DNA from: Kaistella carnis
GTDB lineage: Bacteria; Bacteroidota; Bacteroidia; Flavobacteriales; Weeksellaceae
DNA: 64,000 nucleotides
Assembly (NCBI RefSeq): GCF_003860585.1
Contig: NZ_CP034159.1
Span: 434,001 to 498,000 of the forward strand
Direction of reading: 5' to 3'
Of this stretch, positions 23,362-31,696 are shown in pieces; within the stretch, counting starts at the first letter, position 1, and the number at the start of each line of letters is the position of its first letter. The notes beneath the pieces were generated by a model that saw only the letters and a program-made list of their open reading frames with translations, did no database searches and was not told where the DNA came from. The translations under genes and the position numbers were made by a program.

Positions 23362-23769
23362 TTAGACGAACTTAACAATCCTAAAAGCGCCTTCAGTTTC
23401 TATACTCATTTCGTGATGGGGAAACTGGGAAAGTTCATATTCATAAACTTCCGGCCACTCGATGATGCTGAGGAAAGCATGGTCGAGGTATTCGTGGATC
23501 CCAATATCTTCAACTTCATCGGCATTTTTAATGCGGTAAAGATCGAAATGAAAAATGTTTCCTTTTGGTGAATCATATTCATTAACGATGGCGTAAGTGG
23601 GAGAGGAGACTTCATCATTGCTGCCCAATCTCTTTAAAAGAAACTGGGTGAAGGTGGTTTTGCCGGCGCCCAGATTTCCCTTTAATAAAAGAATATTGTG
23701 CTGAAGTTTTGGCAGAATTTCCTCAATGACCGATTGCCAGTCTTCAATTTTATTAATTTTAAATTCCAT
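23362..23769 (-). CDS. tsaE: tRNA threonylcarbamoyladenosine biosynthesis ATPase TsaE
   Basis: Small P-loop ATPase that works with TsaB and TsaD in t6A37 formation on ANN-decoding tRNAs. The 135-residue protein has Walker A GNLGAGKTTFTQ, followed by SSPTYAIVNEY and the IFHFDLYRI strand, then IIEWPE. This matches TsaE in length and order. It sits 2 bases downstream of the asparaginase-like gene on the same strand and precedes ald. Confidence 0.93.
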   Translation of the reverse strand: MEFKINKIEDWQSVIEEILPKLQHNILLLKGNLGAGKTTFTQFLLKRLGSNDEVSSPTYAIVNEYDSPKGNIFHFDLYRIKNADEVEDIGIHEYLDHAFLSIIEWPEVYEYELSQFPHHEMSIETEGAFRIVKFV

Positions 23770-23771
23770 GA

Positions 23772-24773
23772 TTATTTGTAGATTTCGATCATCACTTCGC
23801 CGTCTTCAGTAATCGCACCTCGGTACATTCCGGCGGTATTGAAAGGCATTGCTATGTTTCCGTTCTTATCTAAAGCGATAACGCCGCCGTCGCCACCCAT
23901 TTTTCCGATCTCGTCGATGGTTTCCTGTGTCGCCGTTTGAATATTTTTATTTTGATATTCCATTTTCGCCGCTATGGTTCTTGCTGCTGTAGCACGGATG
24001 AAATATTCGCCCCAACCCGTCGCTGAAATACCGACCTGAGAATTGGCATAAGTTCCGGAACCAATAATCGGTGCGTCACCAATTCTGCCATATTTTTTAT
24101 TCGTCATTCCACCGGTTGACGTTCCGGCTGCAATATTTCCACTTTTATCTAAAGCAACGGCGCCCACAGTTCCAAATTTTTGATCGATTTCATAAGATTC
24201 CGGCAACGTACTTTGGGAGACCTTTTTTGTCGTTGTTTTTTCTTTTTGTTTCAATTTCTGCAAACCTTCCCATCTGTTTTTAGTCCAAAAATAGGATGGA
24301 TCTACAATATCTAATTTTTGCTCTTTCGCAAATTCTTCTGCACCAACTCCGGATAACATTACATGTTCCGATTTTTGCATCACAGCAATTGCTGCCGTGA
24401 TAGGATTTTTAATCGTGTGAACTCCCGCAATGGCGCCCGCTGATTTGTCCTTCCCATACATAATAGAAGCATCGAGTTCATTTGTTCCAGCGGCGGTGAA
24501 AACTGCTCCTTTTCCTGCATTAAACAAAGGCGAATCTTCCATGATCATAATTGAAGCCGCAACTGCATCAACAGAGGAATTTCCTTTTTGGATTTCAGCA
24601 TAGCCAGCTTTTAAAGCTTCTGTCAGTTTTGCTTTATATTCATCTTCTTGTTTGGCGGTCATGTTTGATTTAAGAATCGTTCCGGCACCACCATGAATTA
24701 CGAGAACGTATTTTTTTTGTGCCGATATCATCAAGGAAAAGGAAAGGAGAGAAGAGAGTAGGAGTTTTTTCAT
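23772..24773 (-). CDS. Isoaspartyl peptidase / plant-type L-asparaginase, exported
   Basis: N-terminal nucleophile hydrolase that cleaves isoaspartyl dipeptides and L-asparagine after self-processing. It begins with a signal peptide (MKKLLLSSLLSFSLMISAQ) and has VIHGGAGTI, NAGKGAVFTAAGTNELDASIM-type residues, and the autocleavage site in KFGTVGAVALD, whose threonine becomes the nucleophile, followed by GTSTGGMTNK and RIGDAPIIGSGTYA. The ATG at 24773 is supported by a -7 element (TAAATTTG, complement of 24794-24801) lying between it and the more distant ATG at 24818. tsaE follows after 2 bases. Confidence 0.92.
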   Translation of the reverse strand: MKKLLLSSLLSFSLMISAQKKYVLVIHGGAGTILKSNMTAKQEDEYKAKLTEALKAGYAEIQKGNSSVDAVAASIMIMEDSPLFNAGKGAVFTAAGTNELDASIMYGKDKSAGAIAGVHTIKNPITAAIAVMQKSEHVMLSGVGAEEFAKEQKLDIVDPSYFWTKNRWEGLQKLKQKEKTTTKKVSQSTLPESYEIDQKFGTVGAVALDKSGNIAAGTSTGGMTNKKYGRIGDAPIIGSGTYANSQVGISATGWGEYFIRATAARTIAAKMEYQNKNIQTATQETIDEIGKMGGDGGVIALDKNGNIAMPFNTAGMYRGAITEDGEVMIEIYK

Positions 24774-24793
24774 TATTAAAGGGAATAGTTTGT

Positions 24794-24801
24794 CAAATTT
24801 A
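24794..24801 (-). promoter_or_regulatory. -7 element deciding the asparaginase-like start
   Basis: Minus-strand TAAATTTG, 20 bases before the ATG at 24773. The ATG at 24818 would lie upstream of transcription. Confidence 0.55.
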
Positions 24802-25035
24802 TATATTTTTTTTAGCATGACCTTAAAACAGCAGAGTGAACGATTTTAAAACAATTAATTTCTACGAAAGGATTTCACATATTATCGCAGATCAAGTAGG
24901 TCGACGGATGGACCGTGAAAATAAATGTTATTAAAAATGATTTTATTAGTATAAAAATCTTTGCAGCTCGGTGAACTTTGTACTTAAAAAAAACTTTAAA
25001 GTTTTTATGTATGTCCGTAACTTCCCATAATTCCG

Positions 25036-25043
25036 TATATTTG
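25036..25043 (+). promoter_or_regulatory. -7 element inside the IS1595 element
   Basis: TATATTTG, 21 bases before the transposase ATG. Confidence 0.5.
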
Positions 25044-25064
25044 TTTGATAATTAAATAATTGAG

Positions 25065-25970
25065 ATGAATATTTTTAGTTTTGGCGTAGAGTTTAGCAGT
25101 GAAGAGGATTGTATATCTCATTTTAAAGCAGAACGTGACAAAATTGGCGTTTCCTGCAAGTGCGGAAAAACTGATTTTTTTTGGATTAAAAGCAGATTAA
25201 GTTACGAGTGTAAATCTTGTAGAAAGCGAACTACATTACGAAGTGGAACCATCATGGAAAATTCCAATTTGTCCTTTCTAGTTTGGTATAAAGCGATGTT
25301 TTTGATGAGTGCAACAAAAAAAGGATTTTCTGCTAAAGAAATGCAAAGGCAATTAGGTTTGAAGCGCTATGAGCCAGTTTGGGCTATGATGCACAAATTG
25401 AGAAAAGCGATGGGAAAACGAGATGAAAGATACACTTTAGAGGGCATGATTGAAATGGATGAAGGGTATTTTACAGTTGAATCTAGAGAACTGGAACAAG
25501 AGAAAGGGATTCGTGGAAGAGGTGCAGTTGGAAAGCAAAATGTTGCAGTGATGGCGGAATCTACGCCATTAGAAAATATAGAAACAGGAGAGACATCGAA
25601 ATCTTGTAGATATTTTAAAGCAATAGTATTAGAAGATCATACAGCAGAGGGAATTAATGAGACTATTAAAGAATCTTTGGCAGAATCCAGCATAGTTTTT
25701 ACAGATCAAAGCACGTCATATGTTGATATATCACAACTTGTAGAAATTCATATTTCAGAAAAATCTTCGAAAGAAACTACAAAAGATACTTTGCGTTGGG
25801 TTCACATATTTATCAGTAATGCGAAAAGGAATTTATTAGGAAATTACCACAAAATAAAACGCAAAAACCTTCAACTTTATCTAAATGAGTTTGTTTATAA
25901 GTTAAATCGGAGATATTTTGAAGATAAACTGTTCGATAGACTTGTGATAGCAAGCATTACAGGAGTATGA
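25065..25970 (+). CDS. IS1595-family (ISXO2-like) transposase
   Basis: A 301-residue transposase with an N-terminal zinc ribbon (CKCGKTDFFW...YECKSCRKRTTLRSGTIM) and an ISXO2-like DDE domain: the first aspartate in IEMDEGYF, the second in VFTDQSTSYVD, and the C-terminal ISNAKRNLLGNYHKI with the family's NLLGNYH pattern. The frame is intact and of normal length. Confidence 0.93.
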   Translation: MNIFSFGVEFSSEEDCISHFKAERDKIGVSCKCGKTDFFWIKSRLSYECKSCRKRTTLRSGTIMENSNLSFLVWYKAMFLMSATKKGFSAKEMQRQLGLKRYEPVWAMMHKLRKAMGKRDERYTLEGMIEMDEGYFTVESRELEQEKGIRGRGAVGKQNVAVMAESTPLENIETGETSKSCRYFKAIVLEDHTAEGINETIKESLAESSIVFTDQSTSYVDISQLVEIHISEKSSKETTKDTLRWVHIFISNAKRNLLGNYHKIKRKNLQLYLNEFVYKLNRRYFEDKLFDRLVIASITGV

Positions 25971-26039
25971 TGAAAAACGGATATACATTAAAGTTTTTCA
26001 AACTTATGAAAAGAAAAACTTATTCCCTATTTTTACCGA

Positions 26040-28019
26040 ATGATTTCTAAGCAAACAATCGATAAAATATTTTCTGCCGTTCGGGTAGAGGAAATCATTG
26101 GTGAATACGTGCAACTCAAGAGAGCTGGGTCAAATTTTAAAGGCCTCAGTCCTTTCCACGACGAAAAATCACCAAGTTTTGTGGTGTCGCCAAGCAAGCA
26201 GATCTGGAAAGATTTTTCTTCCGGAAAAGGAGGAACTGCGATTTCTTTTTTAATGGAAATTGAGAATTTCACTTATCCTGAAGCCCTTCGTCATGCCGCA
26301 AAAAAATACGGAATTGAAATTGAAGAGGACAAACGCGAGCAAACAGAAGAGCAGAAGCAGGCACAGACCGATCGGGAATTATTGTTTAAAATTCATGAGA
26401 TTGCCAATGACTTTTTCCAGCATCAATTGTTTGAGACTGAAGAAGGAACTTCCATTGCCTATTCTTATTTTAAAGAGCGGGAACTTCGGGATGATATTAT
26501 TAAAAAATTCCAGTTGGGATATTCACCCGAACAGCGCAATGCTTTTACCGAATATGCTTTAAACAAAGGCTATTCCAAAGGAATTCTGGAAAAATCCGGA
26601 CTTTCTATTTTTCCGGAAAATGCACCAAATGGTCTTGACCGTTTCCGCGAAAGGGTTTTATTTCCGATTCACAGTTTCTCGGGTCGGGTTCTGGGTTTTG
26701 GCGCCAGAATCCTGAAGAATAATATAAAAACTGCAAAATATCTAAATTCTCCCGAAACGGAAATTTACCATAAATCGAGTGTTCTTTATGGTTTAAGTCA
26801 GGGAAAACAGGCGATTTCCAAAGCCAACCTCTGTCTTTTGGTGGAAGGTTATATGGATGTTATTGCGCTTCATCAAAGTGGAATTGAAAATGTTGTCGCC
26901 AGTTCAGGAACAGCTTTGACGGTAGATCAAATTAAATTGATTAAACGCCTGACCGAAAATGTAACCATTCTTTTTGATGGTGATCCTGCTGGAATCAAGG
27001 CGAGTTTCAGAAGTATCGATTTATTGCTCGCGGAGGAAATGAATATTCGCATCCTTCTTTTCCCGGATGGTGATGATCCTGATTCTTTCTCCAGAAAGCA
27101 TCCACAGGAATATGTGGAAGAATTTATTAAAACGCAGGCCAATGATTTTATCGATTTCAAAGCCGAGATTTTATTAAAAGAAGCCGGAGATGATCCTATC
27201 AGAAAAGCAGAAGCCATTCGTGATATCGTAAAATCGGTAGCATTCGTAAAAAATGCCTTGAAGCAAGAAGTTTATCTGAAAGAAGTGGCAACGAAATTTG
27301 GACTTTCGGAACAGTCACTTTTTAATGAACTGAATGTTCAGAAACAAATTCAAAGTAAACAGTTTTCGCCTCAGCAAAGATCGGAGCCGCAAGAACGACC
27401 AAAAATGGAAATTGTTCCACAAAGTCCTTCGCTATCCGTCAATCCGTTACTGGAATTAGAGGAAAAGCTTGTAAAACATATGCTGAACTTCGGGGATCGG
27501 ATTTTAGAAAAGACGGATGCAGATAATCAGCCTTTTAAAATCACGGTGATCGAAGAAATTATCAGTCACTTTAACGAAGATAATTATGAACCACAATCGC
27601 CCATTAATCAAAAAATAATTGAGGAATTAAAGAAAGGATTGGATAATAACGAAATTATTCAGAGTAATTTTTTCTTAACTTTAATGGATGAAACGATTGT
27701 TTCCAAAGTGTCAAACGCCATCATTGGTGATGATGAATTGAGCAATTGGGAAAAAAGCAATATTTTCCCTCCAAAACCGGGTGATAAATTAGAAGCAGAA
27801 ATTGAAGATGACATTCTAATTCATAAGAGTCATTTTATTGAAAAATTAATTTATGATGTCGCAAAGAAATTAGACGACGTGCGAGACAGCGATCAGGAGG
27901 CGTACTACGAATTGGTTAAAAAGATCATGATTTTGAAGTCATTGCTGAACGAAATAAATATGAAAGTAAACAGGCAACTGACAAAAGGTCACAGTTTTTT
28001 TAAGGAACAAAAATTGTAA
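26040..28019 (+). CDS. dnaG: DNA primase DnaG without a zinc site
   Basis: Makes RNA primers for replication. Domains: an N-terminal CHC2-type region (1-100), the TOPRIM catalytic core with LLVEGYMDVIALHQSG and ILFDGDPAGIKAS, and a C-terminal helicase-binding region. The zinc ligands are gone: the usual CPFH reads SPFH (37-40) and the usual CFGCG reads DFSSG (58-62), leaving only the histidine. I recall the same loss in other flavobacterial primases, so this is probably a lineage feature. An IS1595 element ends about 45 bases upstream, which leaves little room for a native promoter (TATTTTTA at 26027 is the best candidate). Confidence 0.95.
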   Translation: MISKQTIDKIFSAVRVEEIIGEYVQLKRAGSNFKGLSPFHDEKSPSFVVSPSKQIWKDFSSGKGGTAISFLMEIENFTYPEALRHAAKKYGIEIEEDKREQTEEQKQAQTDRELLFKIHEIANDFFQHQLFETEEGTSIAYSYFKERELRDDIIKKFQLGYSPEQRNAFTEYALNKGYSKGILEKSGLSIFPENAPNGLDRFRERVLFPIHSFSGRVLGFGARILKNNIKTAKYLNSPETEIYHKSSVLYGLSQGKQAISKANLCLLVEGYMDVIALHQSGIENVVASSGTALTVDQIKLIKRLTENVTILFDGDPAGIKASFRSIDLLLAEEMNIRILLFPDGDDPDSFSRKHPQEYVEEFIKTQANDFIDFKAEILLKEAGDDPIRKAEAIRDIVKSVAFVKNALKQEVYLKEVATKFGLSEQSLFNELNVQKQIQSKQFSPQQRSEPQERPKMEIVPQSPSLSVNPLLELEEKLVKHMLNFGDRILEKTDADNQPFKITVIEEIISHFNEDNYEPQSPINQKIIEELKKGLDNNEIIQSNFFLTLMDETIVSKVSNAIIGDDELSNWEKSNIFPPKPGDKLEAEIEDDILIHKSHFIEKLIYDVAKKLDDVRDSDQEAYYELVKKIMILKSLLNEINMKVNRQLTKGHSFFKEQKL

Positions 28020-28043
28020 ACTAAATAACGTAAAAAATATAAA

Positions 28044-28730
28044 ATGGATATTAAAAAAGATTTCAGAGATTTCTCTGTAAAACATTTAGGAAATAGCGGG
28101 TTGGCAACGGATCAATACATGGGAATGTACGGACCGACCAATTTGACCCCGTATATTATGGAAGAAAGACGTTTAAACGTTGCTCAAATGGATGTTTTTT
28201 CCCGTTTGATGATGGACCGAATTATCTTCTTAGGAACCGGAATCGATGATCAGGTTGCGAATATTGTAACAGCACAGTTGCTTTTCTTAGAAAGTTCGGA
28301 TGCTTCCAAAGATATTCAGATCTACATTAACTCACCTGGTGGAAGCGTTTACGCAGGATTAGGAATTTATGACACCATGCAGATCATTAAGCCGGATGTT
28401 GCGACAATCTGTACCGGTATCGCTGCTTCTATGGGCGCTGTTCTTTTGGTTGCCGGGGAAAAAGGAAAACGTTCTGCCTTGAAACATTCCAGAGTGATGA
28501 TTCACCAACCAAGTGGTGGTGCACAAGGAGTTGCTTCTGATATGGAGATCAACTTACGTGAAATGTTGAAATTGAAAAAAGAATTGTACGATATCATCTC
28601 TGACCATTCAGGTCAAACTTACGAATGGGTAGAAAAAGCCTCGGACAGAGATTACTGGATGACTTCTTCCGAAGCGAAAGATTTCGGAATGGTTGATGAA
28701 GTTCTTCAAAGAAAAGTAGAGAAGAAATAA
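28044..28730 (+). CDS. clpP: ATP-dependent Clp protease proteolytic subunit
   Basis: Serine protease that forms the ClpP tetradecamer working with ClpX or ClpA/C. Catalytic triad: S129 in AASMGAVLL, H154 in MIHQPSGG and the aspartate of DRDYWM (201-203). It has a 228-residue length and the oxyanion motif SPGGSVYAGLGIYD. It lies 24 bases after dnaG and may be cotranscribed. A terminator follows. Confidence 0.97.
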   Translation: MDIKKDFRDFSVKHLGNSGLATDQYMGMYGPTNLTPYIMEERRLNVAQMDVFSRLMMDRIIFLGTGIDDQVANIVTAQLLFLESSDASKDIQIYINSPGGSVYAGLGIYDTMQIIKPDVATICTGIAASMGAVLLVAGEKGKRSALKHSRVMIHQPSGGAQGVASDMEINLREMLKLKKELYDIISDHSGQTYEWVEKASDRDYWMTSSEAKDFGMVDEVLQRKVEKK

Positions 28731-28747
28731 TATTTCTAACTAAAAAT

Positions 28748-28781
28748 AAAAATGCGTTTCATAATTGAAACGCATTTTTTT
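28748..28781 (+). terminator. Bidirectional terminator between clpP and tpiA
   Basis: Arms aaatgcgtttca and tgaaacgcattt with loop taat, flanked by A and T runs; it serves convergent genes. Confidence 0.92.
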
Positions 28782-28800
28782 ATGCTGAAAACTGAATGGA

Positions 28801-29562
28801 TTAAGAATTAAATCCTTCGATAATTTTTGAGAAATCTTCAACTTTCAAAGCTGCGCCTCCGATTAAACCACCGTCAATATCGGGTTGAGAGAAAATCTCT
28901 TTTGCGTTATCGGGCTTCACAGAACCTCCGTAAAGAATAGAAATCTCGTCCGCAACTTCTTTTCCATATTTATCGGCAATTAAACTTCTGATATGCGCAT
29001 GAATTTCCTGCGCCTGCTCCGGAGATGCAGTTTCGCCAGTTCCAATCGCCCAAACGGGTTCATAAGCAATGACTACTTTTTTAATCTCCTCTGCACTCAA
29101 AGTAAAAAGTGCCACTTCTATCTGATTTTTTACGACTTCAAGATGTTGACCGGTTTTTCTTTGTTCCAAAGTTTCCCCGTTGCAGTAAATTGGCGTAAGC
29201 CCCTTATCTAAAGCTAATTTGATTTTTCTGTTGCAGTGAGAATCTGTTTCACCGTGGTACAATCTTCTTTCAGAATGCCCGATGATCGACCCGGTTGCTG
29301 CAATTGATTTCAACATATCAGCAGAAATTTCGCCCGTAAAGGCACCACTTTCATGCTCGCTCATATCTTGTGAAAATACCCCAATTTCATCAAATTCAAA
29401 AACGTCTTTCGCCATCATTAAATATAATGCGGGCGGTGCGATCCAGACTTCGCAGTTCGTGGCGTTTTCTTTTTTGTAACTTAACAATTGAAACATGAGT
29501 TGTTGAGCTTCAATTACATCTTTGTTCATTTTCCAGTTTCCTGCAACGATATTTTTTCTCAT
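28801..29562 (-). CDS. tpiA: Triose-phosphate isomerase
   Basis: Interconverts dihydroxyacetone phosphate and glyceraldehyde 3-phosphate. The 253-residue barrel has AGNWKMN (catalytic lysine), IIGHSERR (histidine), VIAYEPVWAIGTG (catalytic glutamate), ILYGGSVKPDNA and GGLIGGAAL for the phosphate. It is the last gene of a minus-strand run that begins near 31616. Confidence 0.97.
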   Translation of the reverse strand: MRKNIVAGNWKMNKDVIEAQQLMFQLLSYKKENATNCEVWIAPPALYLMMAKDVFEFDEIGVFSQDMSEHESGAFTGEISADMLKSIAATGSIIGHSERRLYHGETDSHCNRKIKLALDKGLTPIYCNGETLEQRKTGQHLEVVKNQIEVALFTLSAEEIKKVVIAYEPVWAIGTGETASPEQAQEIHAHIRSLIADKYGKEVADEISILYGGSVKPDNAKEIFSQPDIDGGLIGGAALKVEDFSKIIEGFNS

Positions 29563-29582
29563 TTCAAAATACTTTTATATTA

Positions 29583-29939
29583 TTAATCGAGTTTCCAGAT
29601 CTTTTTCAAAATTTCGTAAAAGTCGTGCTCGGTATCAGAAACTTCATTATCAGCTTTGATCAAAGTTTTCGCAAATTTTCGGAAAGAAGTTCTTTCTTCT
29701 TTCGTAGAATCATCTAAAAAACACTGAGCATGAAACTCAAAATGTGCTTTCCATTCCTCGGGCTTCAACATTGCGATTACATCAAGTTCATCATCAAGAT
29801 TTACTTGAAAAGGAAATTCCTCGGCAAGGTATTTCTGAATCATCATTCCTTCTTCCGGTGCAAATTCACCGTCAACCGCAGAAAGTATCATAAGAAGGTG
29901 ATATCCGGCGATTGATTTATTTGATTTTTTAGTATTCAT
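29583..29939 (-). CDS. TerB-like protein
   Basis: A 118-residue all-helical protein with the TerB pattern: YHLLMILSAVDGEFAPEE near the N-terminus, then a second acidic helix pair (LIKADNEVSDTEHDFYEIL). TerB domains bind divalent metal through acidic helices. No other ter genes are adjacent (terC is 20 kb away), so tellurite resistance should not be assumed. It is 6 bases from the DoxX/MauE gene upstream. Confidence 0.75.
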   Translation of the reverse strand: MNTKKSNKSIAGYHLLMILSAVDGEFAPEEGMMIQKYLAEEFPFQVNLDDELDVIAMLKPEEWKAHFEFHAQCFLDDSTKEERTSFRKFAKTLIKADNEVSDTEHDFYEILKKIWKLD

Positions 29940-29945
29940 TATCTT

Positions 29946-31040
29946 TTATTTTTTTTGTTTAATATAATCTTCTGCAGAGCGCTTATCTATAATTTTTCCG
30001 TTTTTTAAAGTCAGTACAAAAGGGTTACTTCTGGCAATGGTTTTAATCGCAGTTCCATCCATAGTTGCATTATTAATGGTTTTAAAGGTCGTTGGACTGG
30101 TGGAAACTCCCAAAATATACGCATCTCTTTGAAGACTCAATTTTGCCTCTGCCTGTGCTAACACATTAATGTTTGCATTTTTAGGATCGTAAGAAAAAAT
30201 TAAAATTGCTTTTGGCGCTTTCAGAATTTCTTCTGTGAGATCAACACCGTCTGCAGTTTCTGGATGAAATTTTGCAATCTCCGATTCGTAGCCTTGTTTT
30301 GTAAGTTTGGAAGTGGTTTTTCCCTCTTCAATCTCCCACGGCGAACCTTCTGCCCAATATTTTTTATCACTCACATAATCATCCTGATTGACTTCCAGAA
30401 TTTCTCCTGTTTTTTTATTTTTAAGGGAATAAAAGGTTTTAAAGTCAGATGGGTTTTTCGCGATTTTTTGCTTCTCTACATTCAGATCGGTTCCAATTTT
30501 ATAATCCCGGAAATCGATGACCGGCTCATGCGTAATTCCCCAGTTAATAACAAAAACCATCGTCATAAAAGCAAATGCAGAAAGATATTTTTTGAAATTG
30601 GTTTTTTCTTCAAGGTTATTAAATTCATTTTTATACAGAAAATAGAGAATTAAGAGCGCTACCAGCAAGATGATATCCTTCCAGAAACTTTGCCATGGTT
30701 CCATTTTTAAGGCATCACCAAAACACCCGCAGTCGGTTACCACATTGAAGTAGGCGGAATAGAAAGTTAAAAAGGCAAAAAACACACAAAGCGCAATAAG
30801 CGCCGTTAAAGTGAATTTTAAATGACTTTTCAACAACAGGAAAAATCCGAAGATTAACTCAAATGCGACTACAATTACAGCCAACAGGAGCGCCTGTTTT
30901 TCTAAAAAAGGAATATTGAAAACGGAGGGTGAAAAATATTCTTCCAGTTTAAAGGAAAACCCAACCACATCTACAGCTTTCACAAAGCCTGAAGCCAGGA
31001 AAACGAGGGCAACAATAATTCGAAGGATATTTTTGATCAT
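29946..31040 (-). CDS. DoxX/MauE-type membrane protein (BT_3928-like)
   Basis: A 364-residue inner-membrane protein with four or five N-terminal helices (about 1-180) and a C-terminal soluble domain. The loop DCGCFGD after the third helix is the MauE-like cysteine motif linked to thiol-disulfide exchange. The C-terminal part has AILIFSYDPKNA and SNPFVLTLKNGKII, resembling a thioredoxin-like fold without a CxxC. A role in quinone or redox-coupled thiol chemistry is an inference. It overlaps neither neighbour but is packed within 10 bases of each. Confidence 0.8.
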   Translation of the reverse strand: MIKNILRIIVALVFLASGFVKAVDVVGFSFKLEEYFSPSVFNIPFLEKQALLLAVIVVAFELIFGFFLLLKSHLKFTLTALIALCVFFAFLTFYSAYFNVVTDCGCFGDALKMEPWQSFWKDIILLVALLILYFLYKNEFNNLEEKTNFKKYLSAFAFMTMVFVINWGITHEPVIDFRDYKIGTDLNVEKQKIAKNPSDFKTFYSLKNKKTGEILEVNQDDYVSDKKYWAEGSPWEIEEGKTTSKLTKQGYESEIAKFHPETADGVDLTEEILKAPKAILIFSYDPKNANINVLAQAEAKLSLQRDAYILGVSTSPTTFKTINNATMDGTAIKTIARSNPFVLTLKNGKIIDKRSAEDYIKQKK

Positions 31041-31049
31041 GTTGTTGGG

Positions 31050-31616
31050 CTAAATAAGTTTTGGTGTGAAAGTTTCTTTTTCCTCTGAGAATTTTATAAG
31101 ACAGAAAACCGCGTAGTTTAACATGTCGAAATAATTGGCATCAATTCCTTCTGAAACTAACGTGGCTCCAGCGTTATCTTCGATCTGTTTTGTTCGCAAA
31201 ACTTTTTGATAAATTAAATCGGTGATGGAGGAAATTCGCATTTCGCGCCAAGCTTCGCCATAATCATGATTTTTTCGGAGCATCAATTCTTTTGCTTCCT
31301 GCGCGTATTTATCGTAAAGACTTAAGATCTCCTCTTTATCTTGTTTGAAATCATCTGCGTACCCTTTTTCTAACTGGATGAGTCCAATAATAGAGTAGTT
31401 CACGATCGCCATAAAATTTTCCTCTTCCGATTCTCCTACCTTGGAAACTCCGGTGGTTTGAAAATTGCGTAAACTTTTGACTTTAATAAAAATTTGATCG
31501 GTTAAAGATGAACTTCGCAATACTCGAAAAGAGGCGCCGTAATCACTCAGTTTATTACTGAATAAATTGCGGCAGACGGTAATCACTTCATCAAACTGTT
31601 TGGCTGTTTTTTGCAT
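31050..31616 (-). CDS. Tandem DUF1599 protein
   Basis: A 188-residue protein made of two similar halves. The first contains KLSDYGASFRVLRSSSLTDQI and the second KNHDYGEAWREMRISSITDLIYQK, each followed by an N-Y-helix (NFMAIVNYSIIGLIQLE; DMLNYAVFCLIKF). DUF1599 is related to all-alpha NTP pyrophosphatase-like folds and includes DYG motifs. A nucleotide-handling role is inferred only. It starts the operon with the DoxX/MauE gene, the TerB-like gene and tpiA. Confidence 0.82.
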   Translation of the reverse strand: MQKTAKQFDEVITVCRNLFSNKLSDYGASFRVLRSSSLTDQIFIKVKSLRNFQTTGVSKVGESEEENFMAIVNYSIIGLIQLEKGYADDFKQDKEEILSLYDKYAQEAKELMLRKNHDYGEAWREMRISSITDLIYQKVLRTKQIEDNAGATLVSEGIDANYFDMLNYAVFCLIKFSEEKETFTPKLI

Positions 31617-31684
31617 AAGATTTCTAAACTTTTCAAAGATAAGAATTTCGTTTGAGAGTTATTGGTACATCAGGGCCAGAATTG

Positions 31685-31692
31685 TATTTTTG
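31685..31692 (+). promoter_or_regulatory. -7 element directly before folP (possible leaderless mRNA)
   Basis: TATTTTTG ends 4 bases before the ATG at 31697. It also lies inside a TTG-initiated extension of the frame, which argues against that extension. Confidence 0.45.
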
Positions 31693-31696
31693 CACC

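Larger units (their letters stand above)
24999..25996. mobile_element. IS1595-family insertion sequence
   Basis: One complete transposase flanked by inverted repeats: AAGTTTTTATGTATGTCCGT (24999-25018) against the complement of 25977-25996, 16 of 20 matching. The element may extend a few bases further out on both sides (AAAAACTTTAA occurs on each), and I did not identify a target duplication. It sits between the asparaginase-like gene and dnaG. Confidence 0.8.

Noticed and set aside
29583..29939. Tellurite-resistance operon
   Set aside because: The TerB-like gene sits with tpiA and unknowns, and terC is 20 kb away with no other ter genes, so resistance is not implied.
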